From Pseudoalteromonas sp. MSK9-3 (GTDB lineage: Bacteria > Pseudomonadota > Gammaproteobacteria > Enterobacterales > Alteromonadaceae), in assembly GCF_003590335.1 (NCBI RefSeq), contig NZ_MIET01000030.1, positions 62,001 through 126,000 on the forward strand: a stretch of 64,000 nucleotides of DNA. The letters run 5' to 3'. The notes beneath the pieces are model-generated. The model made no database searches and had not been told where the DNA came from. It worked only from the letters and a program-made list of their open reading frames with translations. Positions 1 through 9,380 of this stretch are shown here, in pieces (the first letter of the stretch is position 1; each line of letters starts with the position of its first letter). A program made the position numbers and the translations under genes.

Positions 1-1513
1 AGTTGGTGTTTTCTTCGCTTATCATTCTTGAGAATGCGTTGTTGACTAGCCTTGTTAAATCTATCGAGTTATTGTTTTTATAATTGAGCAGTGCCTCTAT
101 TTTTGGAGAAATATCAGAATTAACAGCTGTGTTTGATTGACTGCTTGGTTTGACGGCTAATAAGGGGCTTAATAACAAGCGCTCTATCGGCAGTTTTGGC
201 ACGTATGGTGTCTCAGAGAGCGGTTTGTGACGTGCTGTATCGGCGGGTATGTTTGTTTCTGGTGCTGTGAGTAACGGCGGCGTTTGTACTTTCAGTAACG
301 TAGGGTTGGTTTGAGCGGCCTCTTTATGAGAGAGTGATGATTTAGCTAATATAGGGTCTTGTAAGACCTGTGTTAGTTGCGACATAAGTTGAACAACGGG
401 AGGTTGTGCTGCGTGTTGAGCTGATTGAAGCACCATACGAGGGCCAGCCTGGTTAATCAATTGAGGCGTAAAGGTTGCTGTACTTCCAGGTGTTGCGGCC
501 GTCAATTTTGGATTATTCGGTCCACTAAAAGGCAGCGCAGCCCATTTGAGAAGTGCCGTTTTTACAGCGAGCTTGATATCATCTAAGCTGATATTCAATA
601 AAGGTTTAGTATAGTTTAAAGTCGTTTCAGGGCGTACTGAGTCGACGCTTTGGATTGTGGTTGTTGGTTGTGTCGTAACGCCAGAAAATTGACGTTTAAC
701 GGGGTGAGACAGAGCCAGTAAATGAGATTGTGGTATCTGAGATAACTTGACCCCCTGAGTTTGCTTGGATATTTCTACAGGAAACCATTTATTGCCCGCT
801 TTGCTCGGTTGAGCATTGATCAGTGCATCCGATAGTTTTAATGGCTGTTGTGACTCAGTAAATTTAATTTGCACACTTTGTTTGTCGACTAACATAAGCG
901 GCATCTGTTTTTGTGCTGATAAGATATCAATGACTTTGTGTTTGCTAATAGTACCAGCCAATAATTTGTCTTCAAATTGATTAAATAATGTGAATGATAT
1001 TTTATGCGCGTCGGCCTGAATACCAGCAACAAGTTTGCTTTCGTTTTTAAGCACTTGTGCAAGTGCAGGATTAATTGACAGTGACATGCCTAATTTATTG
1101 AAGTGTAATTGTGGATGAGGTTTTTCGGTTACACTAACATGGTGTTGAATATTGGTACTTGGGTGCTGGTTTTTTAATAATGTGAGTAATGATAATAACG
1201 CGTCGGCAGCTTTGATTTGCACATTTTGTTCGGGCGTTTTAAGGGTTAAACTTTGCCCATTATTGTGCACTGTAATGAGTGCTTCTTCAATACGAACGGG
1301 TACAGTGTTGCCATTATTTATTGCTAAGCGCAGTGGTTGCCACCTCCCATTAAGTTCAACTTCCATCTGCAGGCTATCAGGCTTGATGACAATATTTCTC
1401 GCAGTAAACGTTTGTGTCGAGAGATTAAGCTCGCTTTTTGTACCAGCATCGCTTAAAACTGCGCGAGTGTCAGATGTACTCGAAGGTTGGATAGATATTG
1501 GCTGCTTATTCAT
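1..1513 (-). CDS. FliK-like flagellar hook-length control family protein (3' end cut by window)
   Basis: An uninterrupted minus-strand reading frame runs from an ATG at 1513 to the window edge, giving at least 504 residues with no stop seen. The product is low in Cys and Trp and rich in Gln, Pro, Thr, Ser, Leu and Lys, with a long linker-like middle (repeated PQ/TP/QS segments), as in FliK-type hook-length control proteins. The conserved C-terminal FliK domain would lie beyond the edge, so the family call rests on composition and position. From memory, related genomes carry a FliK-like/FlhB-C-like pair between the chemotaxis genes and ccmA; this gene is divergent from ccmA and fits that slot. 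No strong ribosome-binding site precedes the ATG. It could instead be an uncharacterised disordered protein. Confidence 0.55.
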   Translation of the reverse strand, partial: MNKQPISIQPSSTSDTRAVLSDAGTKSELNLSTQTFTARNIVIKPDSLQMEVELNGRWQPLRLAINNGNTVPVRIEEALITVHNNGQSLTLKTPEQNVQIKAADALLSLLTLLKNQHPSTNIQHHVSVTEKPHPQLHFNKLGMSLSINPALAQVLKNESKLVAGIQADAHKISFTLFNQFEDKLLAGTISKHKVIDILSAQKQMPLMLVDKQSVQIKFTESQQPLKLSDALINAQPSKAGNKWFPVEISKQTQGVKLSQIPQSHLLALSHPVKRQFSGVTTQPTTTIQSVDSVRPETTLNYTKPLLNISLDDIKLAVKTALLKWAALPFSGPNNPKLTAATPGSTATFTPQLINQAGPRMVLQSAQHAAQPPVVQLMSQLTQVLQDPILAKSSLSHKEAAQTNPTLLKVQTPPLLTAPETNIPADTARHKPLSETPYVPKLPIERLLLSPLLAVKPSSQSNTAVNSDISPKIEALLNYKNNNSIDLTRLVNNAFSRMISEENTN

Positions 1514-1561
1514 TATTTTAAATCAAATTTTCAGTAATCGTTTGTGTTGGATTATTCGTAT

Positions 1562-1579
1562 TACCATACCATTATGGTA
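1562..1579. promoter_or_regulatory. Inverted repeat between fliK-like gene and ccmA
   Basis: TACCATA-CCAT-TATGGTA is a perfect 7-bp inverted repeat. It lies 37 bp before the ccmA start and 49 bp before the divergent FliK-like start. It could be an operator serving one or both genes. The regulator is unknown. Confidence 0.35.
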
Positions 1580-1616
1580 GACTAACGCCCAATTTTGAGT
1601 AGCGAGAATCATCAAT

Positions 1617-2237
1617 TTGCTAGAGATTAAATCTGTCACTTGTGTCAAACAAGAGCGTTGTTTGTTCGAGTCTTTAAGCTTTGCTTTAGACGCAGGTCAA
1701 ATTATGCAAGTTGAGGGCCCAAATGGGGCTGGTAAAACATCTTTGTTGCGCATTATTGCTGGATTCGCGAATGCCGATGAAGGGGAAGTCATTTTTCAAG
1801 GTCATTCAATCACACAATGTTATGACGACTTCGCTGCTGAACTTTTATTTATTGGCCATAAAACAGGCGTTAATGGCCAGCTTACGGCTTATGAAAATGT
1901 ATGCTATTGGTTAGATGTACATGGTTATGAGCGTGCCACAAACATTTATGACATTTTGGCGAAATTGGGTTTAGTTGGTCTGGAAGATGTCCCTGTCCGA
2001 ACACTATCAGCGGGCCAACAGCGACGGGTTGCATTAGCACGACTTTGGCTGAATAACGCTAAGGTATGGATTTTAGATGAACCGTTTACGGCGCTTGATA
2101 AAAGGGGCGTTGTAATGTTGCAGCAACAGTTTGCTCAGCAGTTGAGCCGTGGTGGGGCTATTCTACTAACAACTCATCAAGATTTAACTGCACACTTTTC
2201 TGCTCTGAAAAAAGTGGTTTTGGAGTACCGACATTAA
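1617..2237 (+). CDS. ccmA: Heme exporter ATP-binding protein CcmA
   Basis: ATPase of the CcmABCD complex that releases holo-CcmE during cytochrome c maturation at the inner membrane. The 206-residue protein has Walker A GPNGAGKT (about residues 34-41), the ABC signature LSAGQ (130-134), Walker B ending in D154-E155 and a TTH switch histidine near the end. The length matches the family. The start is TTG at 1617, because no ATG lies between the divergent gene and the conserved N-terminus. It is the first gene of the ccm operon, and its stop overlaps the ccmB start by one base. Confidence 0.96.
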   Translation: MLEIKSVTCVKQERCLFESLSFALDAGQIMQVEGPNGAGKTSLLRIIAGFANADEGEVIFQGHSITQCYDDFAAELLFIGHKTGVNGQLTAYENVCYWLDVHGYERATNIYDILAKLGLVGLEDVPVRTLSAGQQRRVALARLWLNNAKVWILDEPFTALDKRGVVMLQQQFAQQLSRGGAILLTTHQDLTAHFSALKKVVLEYRH

Positions 2238-2923
2238 TGAACGCATCACATTCCTACTGGCAACTTTTTTATGCAGTATATTCTAAAGACTTAACTTTGG
2301 CGTTTCGACAACGAGCAGAAATTGTTAACCCGCTATTGTTTTTCCTTATCGTTATTACCTTATTCCCACTTGCCATAGGCCCTGAACCTGCTTTATTAGC
2401 TCGTATGGCGCCAGGAATTATTTGGGTGGCGGCTTTGCTGTCGACCATGCTTGGTTTAGATAAAGTGTTTCGGGATGATTTTAATGATGGGTCGTTAGAG
2501 CAGTTAATTGCATCTGCATATCCTTTACCGCTAACCGTCCTCGCTAAGGTGTTAGCACATTGGACAATAACAGGGTTGCCAATGGTATTGATGGCTCCTG
2601 TTTTTGCCTTACTTATGAATTTAGATACTCAACTGTTGACTGCAACATTGCTAACGTTGTTAATTGGCACGCCATTACTGAGCTTTATTGGCGCAATTGG
2701 TGCAGCATTAACCGTTGGGCTGCAAAAAGGCGGCATATTAATGAGCCTTTTAGTACTACCTTTGTATATACCTGTATTAATTTTTGCGACGTCTGCCATC
2801 GACACCAGTAGTATGTCATTGGCGTATGGTGGACAACTCGCGATCCTGGGGGCTATGTTAGCGGTAGCAGCTGTTATGGCCCCTTTAGCAATATCGTCAG
2901 CTTTAAAAGTGAGTGTAAGTTAA
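2237..2923 (+). CDS. ccmB: Heme exporter membrane subunit CcmB
   Basis: Membrane subunit of the CcmABCD ABC-type complex. The 228-residue, highly hydrophobic protein has about six membrane segments and the family-typical N-terminal stretch with FRQRAEIVNPLLFF. It lies between ccmA (1-bp overlap) and ccmC (1-bp gap), so translational coupling within the operon is likely. Family and length agree with other System I CcmB proteins. Confidence 0.95.
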   Translation: MNASHSYWQLFYAVYSKDLTLAFRQRAEIVNPLLFFLIVITLFPLAIGPEPALLARMAPGIIWVAALLSTMLGLDKVFRDDFNDGSLEQLIASAYPLPLTVLAKVLAHWTITGLPMVLMAPVFALLMNLDTQLLTATLLTLLIGTPLLSFIGAIGAALTVGLQKGGILMSLLVLPLYIPVLIFATSAIDTSSMSLAYGGQLAILGAMLAVAAVMAPLAISSALKVSVS

Positions 2924-2924
2924 C

Positions 2925-3662
2925 ATGTGGAAATGGTTACATCCCTATGCAAAAGCAGAGCGTGCATATCAATTGTGTAATACGCTACTGCCTTATTTTA
3001 CCGTGTTTACCGTTGTGTCTTTGGTTGTTGGTTGGATCTGGGGGCTCGCCTATGCGCCGGCAGATTATCAACAAAAAGACAGCTACCGTATAATTTTTAT
3101 TCATGTCCCCTCTGCAATTTTATCTATGGGGGCTTACTCATCCATGGCCATTGCTGCAATCGTCGCGTTGGTATGGCAACTCAGAAATGCTGAGTTGGCA
3201 GTGGTCGCCATAGCACCTGTCGGGGCTGCGATGACCGTTATCGCATTGGTGACTGGTGCTGCTTGGGGTAAACCTATGTGGGGCGCATGGTGGGTGTGGG
3301 ATGCACGACTAACATCAGAGTTAATATTATTATTTTTATATTTAGGGGTTTTATCTCTTTACCATGCGTTTGAAGATAAAAAATCAGCCGGAAGAGCTGC
3401 CTGTATTTTGGCAATTGTGGGAGTTATTAACCTCCCGATTATTCATTTCTCTGTTGAGTGGTGGAATACATTGCATCAAGGGGCAACGATCACCAAGTTT
3501 GATACTTCAGCCATAGATCCGTCAATGCTATGGCCGCTGTTCGTTAATATTGCTGCGTTTGCTGGCTTTGTTGGGGTGGTGACGTTAATTCGGTTGAAAA
3601 ATGAGATCTTACAACGAGAAAAGCATCGCCCGTGGGTGCGTGATTTAGTAAGTCGAGGTTAA
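2925..3662 (+). CDS. ccmC: Heme exporter protein CcmC
   Basis: Inner-membrane heme-handling protein that delivers heme to the chaperone CcmE. The 245-residue, six-TM protein carries the tryptophan-rich WWD motif (WGAWWVWD, residues 119-126). Two periplasm-facing histidines, H60 in IHVP and H184 after VEWWNTL, fall at the same positions as the heme-ligating histidines of the E. coli protein. It is the third gene of the ccm operon. Confidence 0.97.
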   Translation: MWKWLHPYAKAERAYQLCNTLLPYFTVFTVVSLVVGWIWGLAYAPADYQQKDSYRIIFIHVPSAILSMGAYSSMAIAAIVALVWQLRNAELAVVAIAPVGAAMTVIALVTGAAWGKPMWGAWWVWDARLTSELILLFLYLGVLSLYHAFEDKKSAGRAACILAIVGVINLPIIHFSVEWWNTLHQGATITKFDTSAIDPSMLWPLFVNIAAFAGFVGVVTLIRLKNEILQREKHRPWVRDLVSRG

Positions 3663-3664
3663 GT

Positions 3665-3868
3665 ATGCAATTTGAGTCATTTAGTGATTTTATAGCGATG
3701 GGCGGATATGGCTTTTATGTCTGGTTATCGTACGGTAGTTGTGCTTTTGTATTGTTATCGGTGTTGTTAAGCTCTTTGCATGATGCAAAACAGCTTAAAC
3801 AGCAGGTTAAATTACAAATAGAGCGTGAAGCGAGAATTAAGAAAGCACAACAGGAGCAAGCAGTATGA
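3665..3868 (+). CDS. ccmD: Heme exporter protein CcmD
   Basis: Small membrane protein of the CcmABCD complex needed for release of holo-CcmE. The 67-residue product has one TM segment (about residues 15-37) followed by a charged, Gln/Lys/Glu-rich cytoplasmic tail. The N-terminus has the family pattern [19 protein letters not shown]. It overlaps the next gene, ccmE, by four bases (ATGA). Confidence 0.93.
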   Translation: MQFESFSDFIAMGGYGFYVWLSYGSCAFVLLSVLLSSLHDAKQLKQQVKLQIEREARIKKAQQEQAV

Positions 3869-4344
3869 ATCCTAGACGTAAAAAGCGCATGCTCGCAGTT
3901 TTAGCTATTATTTTTGGTGTGGGATCGGCAATCGGCTTAACTTTATACGCATTGCAAGAAAATATAAATCTATTCTATACACCAAGCGAGTTAATTGAAG
4001 GTAAAGGCGAGGGGAAAGAAAAACCTTTCGTGGGTCAAAAGTTAAGAATTGGCGGTATGGTTGTACCTGGATCTGTGGTACGAGATGAAACCAATTTAGA
4101 TGTGACATTCAAATTAGTTGATACTGGCCCGCTTGTTACTATCAAATATCATGGTATTTTGCCTGATTTATTTCGTGAAGGGCAAGGTATTGTGGCACAA
4201 GGCACTTTGATTGAACCTAATGTCATAGAGGCATTTGAAGTACTTGCTAAACATGATGAAGAATATATGCCCTCTGAAGTTGCTGAAGCAGTTAAAGGCA
4301 TTAAACATGTTAAGCCAACTTATAACTTAAATAGCGAGAACTAA
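3865..4344 (+). CDS. ccmE: Periplasmic heme chaperone CcmE
   Basis: Membrane-anchored heme chaperone that binds heme covalently and passes it to the CcmF/H lyase. The 159-residue protein has an N-terminal positively charged anchor (RRKKR then a TM at about 9-29) and an OB-fold domain with the signature [10 protein letters not shown]. The heme-binding histidine is H130 in LAKHDEEY, the same position as in E. coli. The start overlaps the ccmD stop (ATGA). Confidence 0.97.
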   Translation: MNPRRKKRMLAVLAIIFGVGSAIGLTLYALQENINLFYTPSELIEGKGEGKEKPFVGQKLRIGGMVVPGSVVRDETNLDVTFKLVDTGPLVTIKYHGILPDLFREGQGIVAQGTLIEPNVIEAFEVLAKHDEEYMPSEVAEAVKGIKHVKPTYNLNSEN

Positions 4345-4345
4345 G

Positions 4346-6310
4346 ATGATCCCTGAGATTGGTTATTTCTCGTTAGTGCTTGCAATGGCTCTTAGTCTTT
4401 TGCTGTGTATTTTTCCTATGTGGGGTGCTTACACTGGGAATTTAAGATTGATGCGTGCAGCACCGTCATTGGCGGTAGGTCAATGTTTATTTGTGCTTGT
4501 GTCTTTCGCAATTTTGATTTACATAACGCTTATGGATGATTTCACCGTTGCATATGTCGCGCATCATTCAAGTACTAGCTTACCTTGGTACTACAAAGTT
4601 ACCTCCACATGGGGTGGTCATGAAGGAGCCATTTTATTGTGGTTAGTCATGCAATCAAGCTGGACGGCACTCGTTGCGATGATGTCAAACTCATTACCTT
4701 GGGTATTACGAGCACGAGTATTAGGTGTTTTAGGCTTCCTGGGTGTGGGTTTTATGCTATACACCTTGTGGATGTCAAGCCCATTTGAGCGTTTACTTCC
4801 TTATTACCCTGTTGAGGGTCGCGACCTTAATCCCTTGTTACAAGATCCAGGTATGATCATACACCCCCCATTGCTTTACATGGGGTATGTTGGGTTATCG
4901 GTATCATTTGCTTTTGCCATTGCTGCGCTATTAACTGGAAAATTAGACAACACTTGGGCTAAGTGGTCACGGCCTTGGACAATGGTTGCATGGGGCTTTT
5001 TAACCCTTGGGATAACCATTGGAAGTTGGTGGGCATACTCTGAACTTGGCTGGGGAGGTTGGTGGTTTTGGGATCCTGTAGAAAATGCTTCGTTAATGCC
5101 GTGGTTAGTTGCAACGGCGTTGCTGCATTCATTGGCAAGTACCGAAAAACGCGGCATCTTTAAGTCTTGGACCGTGTTGCTTGCGATCACAGCTTTTAGT
5201 TTGTGTCTGCTGGGGACCTTTATTGTACGTTCCGGTATTATTGTGTCGGTTCATGCATTTGCAACTGATCCTGACAGAGGATTATTTATTCTGAGCTTTT
5301 TACTTGTTGTTGTCGGCGGGAGTTTGGCTTTATATGCCATGCGCGTGTCTGAGGTTAAAAGTGAGGGACGTTATAAGTTGCTCTCAAGAGAAGTTACATT
5401 ATGGGCAAATAACATATTTTTAGTGGTTGCCACATTGATTGTGCTCCTTGGCACCTTGTTACCGATGATCCACAAAGAACTAGGGTTAGGATCGATTTCA
5501 ATTGGTGTACCTTTCTTCAATCAAATGTTTGCGATATTGATTGTGCCGTTTGCATTGTTATTGGGGATCGCACCATTTTTAAGGTGGAAACAAAATAAGC
5601 CGTCGCCTTTGGTCAAAAAGGCACTGGGGTTAGTTGCCAGTTCTTTATTACTAACTGCTGTGTGGTTGTACGGTAGTTACGATACGGTATCGGCATTAAC
5701 GTTCGTTGCTACCGCGTTGGCTGTTTGGATCACGTTAGGTGCCTTGTTAGATATTTTTGAAAAAGTATCAGTAGAAAAGCAATTATTACAAGGTTTTAAG
5801 CGTCAAAGCTTAAGTTATTGGGCAATGATATTAGGTCATGTAGGCATCGCCTTTGTGATTGCAGGTGTTACATTAACATCAGCTTATTCGGTGGAGCGTT
5901 CAGTCAGTGTAAAACCTGGAGATATTGCCCTGCTTAACGAGTATCAATATCGTTTTGAAGGCGTTAAAGAGATCCGCGGGCCGAATTACAGTGGCCATGC
6001 CGGGGTGGTTACTGTATTAAAAGGTGAGAAAAAAGTCACTGAGCTTTATGCAGAAAAGCGCCTTTATGATGTTGGCATGCAGTTTATGACAGAAGCAGCC
6101 ATTGATGATGGTTTTTTCCGAGACTTATACTTGGCACTTGGTGAGCAGCTTAGTAATGGGTATTGGTCACTGCGTATCTATCATAAGCCTTATGTACGTT
6201 GGATGTGGTTAGGCGGCTTATTAATTTCATTTGCTGGCTTTTTGGTTGTTGCAGATAGGCGCTATAGAAAGCGTGCTCACAACAAAAAAACGGATGGAGT
6301 AACGTCATGA
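4346..6310 (+). CDS. ccmF: Heme lyase CcmF
   Basis: Large multi-spanning component of the cytochrome c heme ligase. The 654-residue protein has many TM helices and the WWD domain GWGGWWFWDPVENAS near residues 230-245, the CcmF hallmark. It starts one base after the ccmE stop and overlaps ccmG by four bases. Length and motif order match other System I CcmF proteins. Confidence 0.97.
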   Translation: MIPEIGYFSLVLAMALSLLLCIFPMWGAYTGNLRLMRAAPSLAVGQCLFVLVSFAILIYITLMDDFTVAYVAHHSSTSLPWYYKVTSTWGGHEGAILLWLVMQSSWTALVAMMSNSLPWVLRARVLGVLGFLGVGFMLYTLWMSSPFERLLPYYPVEGRDLNPLLQDPGMIIHPPLLYMGYVGLSVSFAFAIAALLTGKLDNTWAKWSRPWTMVAWGFLTLGITIGSWWAYSELGWGGWWFWDPVENASLMPWLVATALLHSLASTEKRGIFKSWTVLLAITAFSLCLLGTFIVRSGIIVSVHAFATDPDRGLFILSFLLVVVGGSLALYAMRVSEVKSEGRYKLLSREVTLWANNIFLVVATLIVLLGTLLPMIHKELGLGSISIGVPFFNQMFAILIVPFALLLGIAPFLRWKQNKPSPLVKKALGLVASSLLLTAVWLYGSYDTVSALTFVATALAVWITLGALLDIFEKVSVEKQLLQGFKRQSLSYWAMILGHVGIAFVIAGVTLTSAYSVERSVSVKPGDIALLNEYQYRFEGVKEIRGPNYSGHAGVVTVLKGEKKVTELYAEKRLYDVGMQFMTEAAIDDGFFRDLYLALGEQLSNGYWSLRIYHKPYVRWMWLGGLLISFAGFLVVADRRYRKRAHNKKTDGVTS

Positions 6311-6879
6311 ATAAGAAGTTCTTAGCGATTATTCCGTTTTTAATTTTTATGTTTCTCTGTGTCTTTTTGTATCAAGGCCTTTTTGGAAATCCTCGTGAGT
6401 TACAAACAGGGCGAATTGGTCAGACTATGCCTAGCTTTGCGCTGCCCGATTTAATGGATGAGGATAAATTATGGACAAATACAGATTTGCTTGGTGACGT
6501 TTATTTATTAAACGTATGGGGTACTTGGTGTCCAACTTGTATTGCTGAATTAGGCTATTTAGAGCAGTTGCGCGGGCAGGGTGTCCGCATCATAGGTTTA
6601 TACTATGAGCAAGCTTATGACCCTGATTTTGGTGACCACTTTGACATTGATGCACTTCGCACAGAAGTAAAAACAATGCTTAAGAGGGCGGGAGATCCGT
6701 ACCAGTTTAATATTTTAGATTTAGAGCGAACATTGGCACTCGACTTAGGAGTGTCAGGTGCACCAGAAACTTTTTTAGTAGATAAAGAAGGTAAAATATT
6801 GTTGCACCATACGGGAGATATAAACCCCAGAGTATGGCGAGCTAAGTTTGCCCCGGTGATCCAGGAGTTATCACAATGA
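6307..6879 (+). CDS. ccmG: Thiol:disulfide interchange protein CcmG (DsbE)
   Basis: Membrane-anchored periplasmic thioredoxin-like reductant that keeps apocytochrome or CcmH thiols reduced. The 190-residue protein has an N-terminal TM anchor (about 6-25) and the active site WCPTC (C75, C78). The downstream GVSGAPETF segment holds the cis-proline typical of DsbE. It overlaps ccmF and ccmH by ATGA junctions. Confidence 0.96.
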   Translation: MNKKFLAIIPFLIFMFLCVFLYQGLFGNPRELQTGRIGQTMPSFALPDLMDEDKLWTNTDLLGDVYLLNVWGTWCPTCIAELGYLEQLRGQGVRIIGLYYEQAYDPDFGDHFDIDALRTEVKTMLKRAGDPYQFNILDLERTLALDLGVSGAPETFLVDKEGKILLHHTGDINPRVWRAKFAPVIQELSQ

Positions 6880-7337
6880 AAGCTGTATTGATGATGTTGG
6901 CGATGGTGATGAGCCTGGCCGTATATTCAGCAGAAGATAAATACGAATTCTCAACACCAGAGAGAGCGGCAACATTTAAAGAGTTGACCCATGAATTGCG
7001 CTGTCCTAAATGTCAGAACCAAAACATTGCCGATTCTGATGCGATTGTAGCCAAAGATTTAAGAGATAAAGTAGTTACCTTGGTCCACGATGGAAAAAGC
7101 AAGCAAGAAGTGATTGATTATATGATCGACCGCTATGGTTACTTTGTTCATTACCAACCTCCAGTGACACCAGCCACGATTATTTTATGGGTGCTACCTA
7201 TTTTGATCGTTATCATCGGTTTTGGATTTATCCTATTTCGACAAAAAAAGGCGTCTAGAAAGCAGGATTGGAACTCAGATGATGAGAAAAAGTTGGCGAA
7301 GTTAATTGCTCAATACCAACGTAAGGAGCAACAATAA
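6876..7337 (+). CDS. ccmH: Cytochrome c maturation protein CcmH (short, N-terminal type)
   Basis: Thiol-reducing subunit of the heme lyase. The 153-residue protein has a signal peptide (cleavage near AVYSA), the redox motif LRCPKC (C43, C46) in LRCPKCQNQ, and a C-terminal TM segment (about 102-122). In E. coli CcmH is fused to a CcmI-like domain; here the two halves are separate genes, with ccmI starting at the ccmH stop. Confidence 0.96.
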   Translation: MKAVLMMLAMVMSLAVYSAEDKYEFSTPERAATFKELTHELRCPKCQNQNIADSDAIVAKDLRDKVVTLVHDGKSKQEVIDYMIDRYGYFVHYQPPVTPATIILWVLPILIVIIGFGFILFRQKKASRKQDWNSDDEKKLAKLIAQYQRKEQQ

Positions 7338-8614
7338 TGAATGAGATGATGACAATGTGGGCGATGTTCGCCTTACTCACTGTGCTTGCAATATTATTCG
7401 TCGTTGTGCCGTTTTTACGTAAAGAGTCGATATTGACGCTGGATCATGATGCCAATGCTGAACGCATTGATATTTATCATCAAAGGTTGGAAGAGTTAAA
7501 TCAAGATTTAAATAGTCAGCGAATAGAGCAAACGGTTCATGACGAATCTATATTGGAATTAAAGCAGCGCTTGTATCATGAGTTATCACCAGAAAAGCAA
7601 TTGAACAGTCGGGGTAATAACCGCATTTTCGCTTTAACAGGTGTTGCATTTACACTCGCTGTAAGTGGGGTTTTCTATAGTTTTACGGGAAGTCAGACAC
7701 AAATTGAAAACTGGTATGAAGCAATCGACAAGCTACCTGAATATGGAGAGCGCGCGGTGATGCAGCAAGGAGAGCCTTTAAGCCAGAATGAGTTGCAAGC
7801 ATTTGCCCTTGGTCTGAGGACTAAACTCGCAAACAGCGGCGATGATGCCGTAGCCTGGATGTTACTTGGCCGTGTTGCTATGTCTTTAAATGACTACACG
7901 ATGGCGAAGCAGGCGTTTGATAAAGCTTTGCAAATGAACCCTGATAATAACAATATATTAGTTAATTACAGCCAAGTCTTGCTGGTCGAAGGCTCCGATA
8001 CAGGTATGAATCAGGCTGCTAGCATGTTATCAAAAGTTTTACAGTCAGAGCCCAGCAATATCGATGCGATCTCTTTATTGGCATTAATTGCGTATGAACG
8101 TAAAGACTGGGTTGAGGCTAAGACTGCTTTTGAAGTATTACTTTCTACAATGACGGATTCAGACCCGCGTTACAGTATGATTTCTCAGCGTATTGCAGAA
8201 ATAGATGGGCAATTAAGCGATGAAAAACAGCAGACGATCGGTGAAATGACGGGTCCTAGCTTAGCCGTTACCGTTACGCTAGCTGATAATTTAACTAAAT
8301 CAGTGCCTGAAAATGCCACTTTATTTGTATTCGCAAAGGCAATAGATGGCCCGAAAATGCCACTTGCTGTAGAAAAACTTACAGATTTTAACTTGCCTTT
8401 AATGGTCACTCTGGATGATAGTATGGCAATGATGCCAAACTTAAAGTTATCTAATTTTGAGCAAGTTGTCATAACTGCACGTATCTCTGTAGACAATTCA
8501 GTTACGATCAGTAATGGGGAGCTTGAGGGGCAATCAGAGCCAATTACATTAACTGGCTCAGCACAAAACCATACGGTAGAAATAAGCCATGTAATTACCA
8601 GCACAGGAAGCTAA
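7337..8614 (+). CDS. ccmI: Cytochrome c biogenesis protein CcmI (TPR apocytochrome chaperone)
   Basis: Membrane TPR protein that presents apocytochrome c to the heme lyase. The 425-residue product has two N-terminal TM segments (about 6-26 and 98-116) around a charged, coiled-coil-prone loop. TPR-like repeats follow at roughly 165-290 (for example MLLGRVAMSLNDYTMAKQAF and LNPDN-type turns), then a C-terminal beta-rich domain. It overlaps ccmH by one base and directly abuts mlaA. Confidence 0.93.
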   Translation: MNEMMTMWAMFALLTVLAILFVVVPFLRKESILTLDHDANAERIDIYHQRLEELNQDLNSQRIEQTVHDESILELKQRLYHELSPEKQLNSRGNNRIFALTGVAFTLAVSGVFYSFTGSQTQIENWYEAIDKLPEYGERAVMQQGEPLSQNELQAFALGLRTKLANSGDDAVAWMLLGRVAMSLNDYTMAKQAFDKALQMNPDNNNILVNYSQVLLVEGSDTGMNQAASMLSKVLQSEPSNIDAISLLALIAYERKDWVEAKTAFEVLLSTMTDSDPRYSMISQRIAEIDGQLSDEKQQTIGEMTGPSLAVTVTLADNLTKSVPENATLFVFAKAIDGPKMPLAVEKLTDFNLPLMVTLDDSMAMMPNLKLSNFEQVVITARISVDNSVTISNGELEGQSEPITLTGSAQNHTVEISHVITSTGS

Positions 8615-9349
8615 ATGTTTAAACCTATTTATAGCGTGTTATTAGCGCTGACAGTTCTTTCGGGCTGTGCAACAGTACCTGAAGAGAAAAAAGATGAACG
8701 AGATCCATTACAGTCTTTTAATCGTCCTATCTATGACTTCAATATGGACGTATTGGACGCGTATATTTTACGCCCTGCTGCGGTCGGTTACCTAGCGGTT
8801 ACCCCAGCGCCAGTCAGGGCTGGCATTGTTAATTTTACGACCAATATAGCAGCGCCGATTGATGCTGTTAATGCGGGGCTACAAGGTAAGCCTGGAGATA
8901 TGGGCGTCAATGTTGCCAGGTTTTTGATCAATTCAACGGTGGGCGTATTAGGGATATTTGATGTAGCCAGTAATTTCGGCTTAAAACATCAAGATGAAGA
9001 CTTTGGACAAACGTTAGGAGTATGGGGTCTAGGTGACGGTGCATACGTGATGTTGCCAGCCATGGGTCCTTCCACTGTTAGAAATGTGGCGGGAGATCTT
9101 GTTGATAATTTAGTACTTCCAGAGATTGCTTTATCAACACCTCAGACCCTGGTTTTATTCGCTTTGCGTGCTGTTGAAGCGCGAGCGTCACTGATGGCGC
9201 AAGAGAGCTTACTGAGAGAGTCACTCGATCCCTATGTGTTTATGAAAGATATTTACTTTCAAAGGCAGTTATATGAGCTTTACGATGGTAATCCACCAAT
9301 GGAAGAAGAAGAAATGGATTTTGATGAAGACTTTTTAGAAAATTTATAA
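8615..9349 (+). CDS. mlaA: Outer-membrane phospholipid-removal lipoprotein MlaA (VacJ)
   Basis: Lipoprotein of the Mla pathway that removes misplaced phospholipids from the outer leaflet. The 244-residue protein has a signal peptide with lipobox LSGC (C18), then the MlaA core with DPLQSFNRPIYDFN and a GxWGLGDGAYVMLP-type segment. The C-terminal tail is very acidic (EEEEMDFDEDF). It begins on the base after the ccmI stop, so it is probably co-transcribed with the ccm operon. The partner mlaBCDEF genes are not in this window. Confidence 0.94.
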   Translation: MFKPIYSVLLALTVLSGCATVPEEKKDERDPLQSFNRPIYDFNMDVLDAYILRPAAVGYLAVTPAPVRAGIVNFTTNIAAPIDAVNAGLQGKPGDMGVNVARFLINSTVGVLGIFDVASNFGLKHQDEDFGQTLGVWGLGDGAYVMLPAMGPSTVRNVAGDLVDNLVLPEIALSTPQTLVLFALRAVEARASLMAQESLLRESLDPYVFMKDIYFQRQLYELYDGNPPMEEEEMDFDEDFLENL

Positions 9350-9380
9350 TTTGAGTGAGTATACGTTATTAAAGAAAGAT

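Noticed and set aside
1152-1580. 142-codon plus-strand frame
   Set aside because: It lies antisense inside the FliK-like frame and runs over the ccmA promoter region. Its translation has no recognisable motif and no ribosome-binding site.
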